Source: Zygaena filipendulae
Taxonomy: Eukaryota > Arthropoda > Insecta > Lepidoptera > Zygaenidae
Direction: 5' to 3'
DNA: 64,000 nt
Assembly: GCA_907165275.2 (NCBI GenBank)
Contig: OU015650.1
Coordinates: 15,158,001 to 15,222,000, forward strand
Under the pieces are notes generated by a model. It saw only the letters and a list, made by a program, of their open reading frames with translations, searched no databases and was not told the origin of the DNA. Numbering within the stretch: position 1 is the stretch's first letter; each line of letters opens with the position of its first letter. The position numbers and the translations under genes are program-made. Below, piece after piece: positions 63,601-64,000 of this stretch.

Positions 63601-64000
63601 TGAGGTTCGTGGTACAATAAAATACAAAATGAGAATACAAAAATTATTTGAAATTTATAAAAAGAATATCAATAGAATATAAAAAAGAACTTCTCTTAAA
63701 AATAAAAAGTAATACAAATGAGGCTGGATATCGTAACGAGTGGCATACGGCCGCCTCGTTACAAAATATTAGTAAGGATCACTAAATCTTGAATAAAGAC
63801 ATGCAAAAAAATTTGAACGATGTTCTATGAAACTGTTGGTACATTCAAAAAGAAGAAGAAAAAGAAAACCAGACGTCTGTGTCGCTTTAAAAAGTTACAC
63901 CTATACTCCTAATCAGTGGCACTTACGCGACTCTCACAGCGCTAAAATTTTTATGGATAAACGTCAGAACGAGGTTATTTTATGAGGCTCAATAAAAAAG
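63601..64000 (+). other. AT-rich non-coding end of window
   Basis: Nothing recognised. Confidence 0.4.

Overview
The window looks like part of a moth or butterfly (Lepidoptera) nuclear genome. It is AT-rich and intron-dominated. It is crowded with short non-autonomous Helitrons of the Lep1 type, tRNA-derived SINEs and fold-back MITEs. One GC-rich, multi-exon host gene runs through it on the + strand. No bacterial-style gene organisation, CRISPR array or ordinary RNA gene is seen.

Host gene: nine exons between 6006 and 46454 join with matching splice phases into one type II membrane protein: a Pro/Ser-rich cytoplasmic part (6006-6213, 6916-7557), a signal-anchor helix (14471-14617), a ten-cysteine Frizzled domain over three exons (30906-31100, 39573-39705, 42225-42377), two LDL-receptor class A repeats (43693-43911) and an SRCR domain (44443-44584, 46225-46454). 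This order is that of corin-type transmembrane serine proteases. The 5' start and the protease exons are not visible, so they probably lie outside the window, the latter past a last intron of more than 17.5 kb.

Mobile DNA fills the introns. (1) A Ty3/gypsy LTR retrotransposon (18923-29021, minus strand) has identical-looking 295-bp LTRs, a 5-bp target duplication and intact gag and pol. Gag and pol share one frame and are separated by a single UGA in a UGA-CUAG context. (2) A complete two-ORF LINE is inserted in its 3' part. (3) A DIRS-type tyrosine-recombinase retroelement (about 55.26-60.24 kb, minus strand) has gag, RT/RNase H and recombinase frames; gag ends at UGA-CUA and the recombinase frame follows in phase. 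(4) More than twenty Helitron copies occur, several head-to-tail, one carrying an expanded 8-bp repeat. (5) Four SINE copies or more, hAT-like elements, an internally deleted Tc1/mariner-like transposase and at least eight kinds of inverted-repeat element complete the picture, several nested in one another.

The most interesting points are the two in-frame UGA-CUA junctions, the composite Helitron family formed by read-through of a damaged 3' end, a TCTGAC array placed where the branchpoint of the LDLa exon should be, and a palindromic element flanked by long direct repeats at two loci. All comparisons were made by eye; family names come from recalled hallmarks, not from searches.
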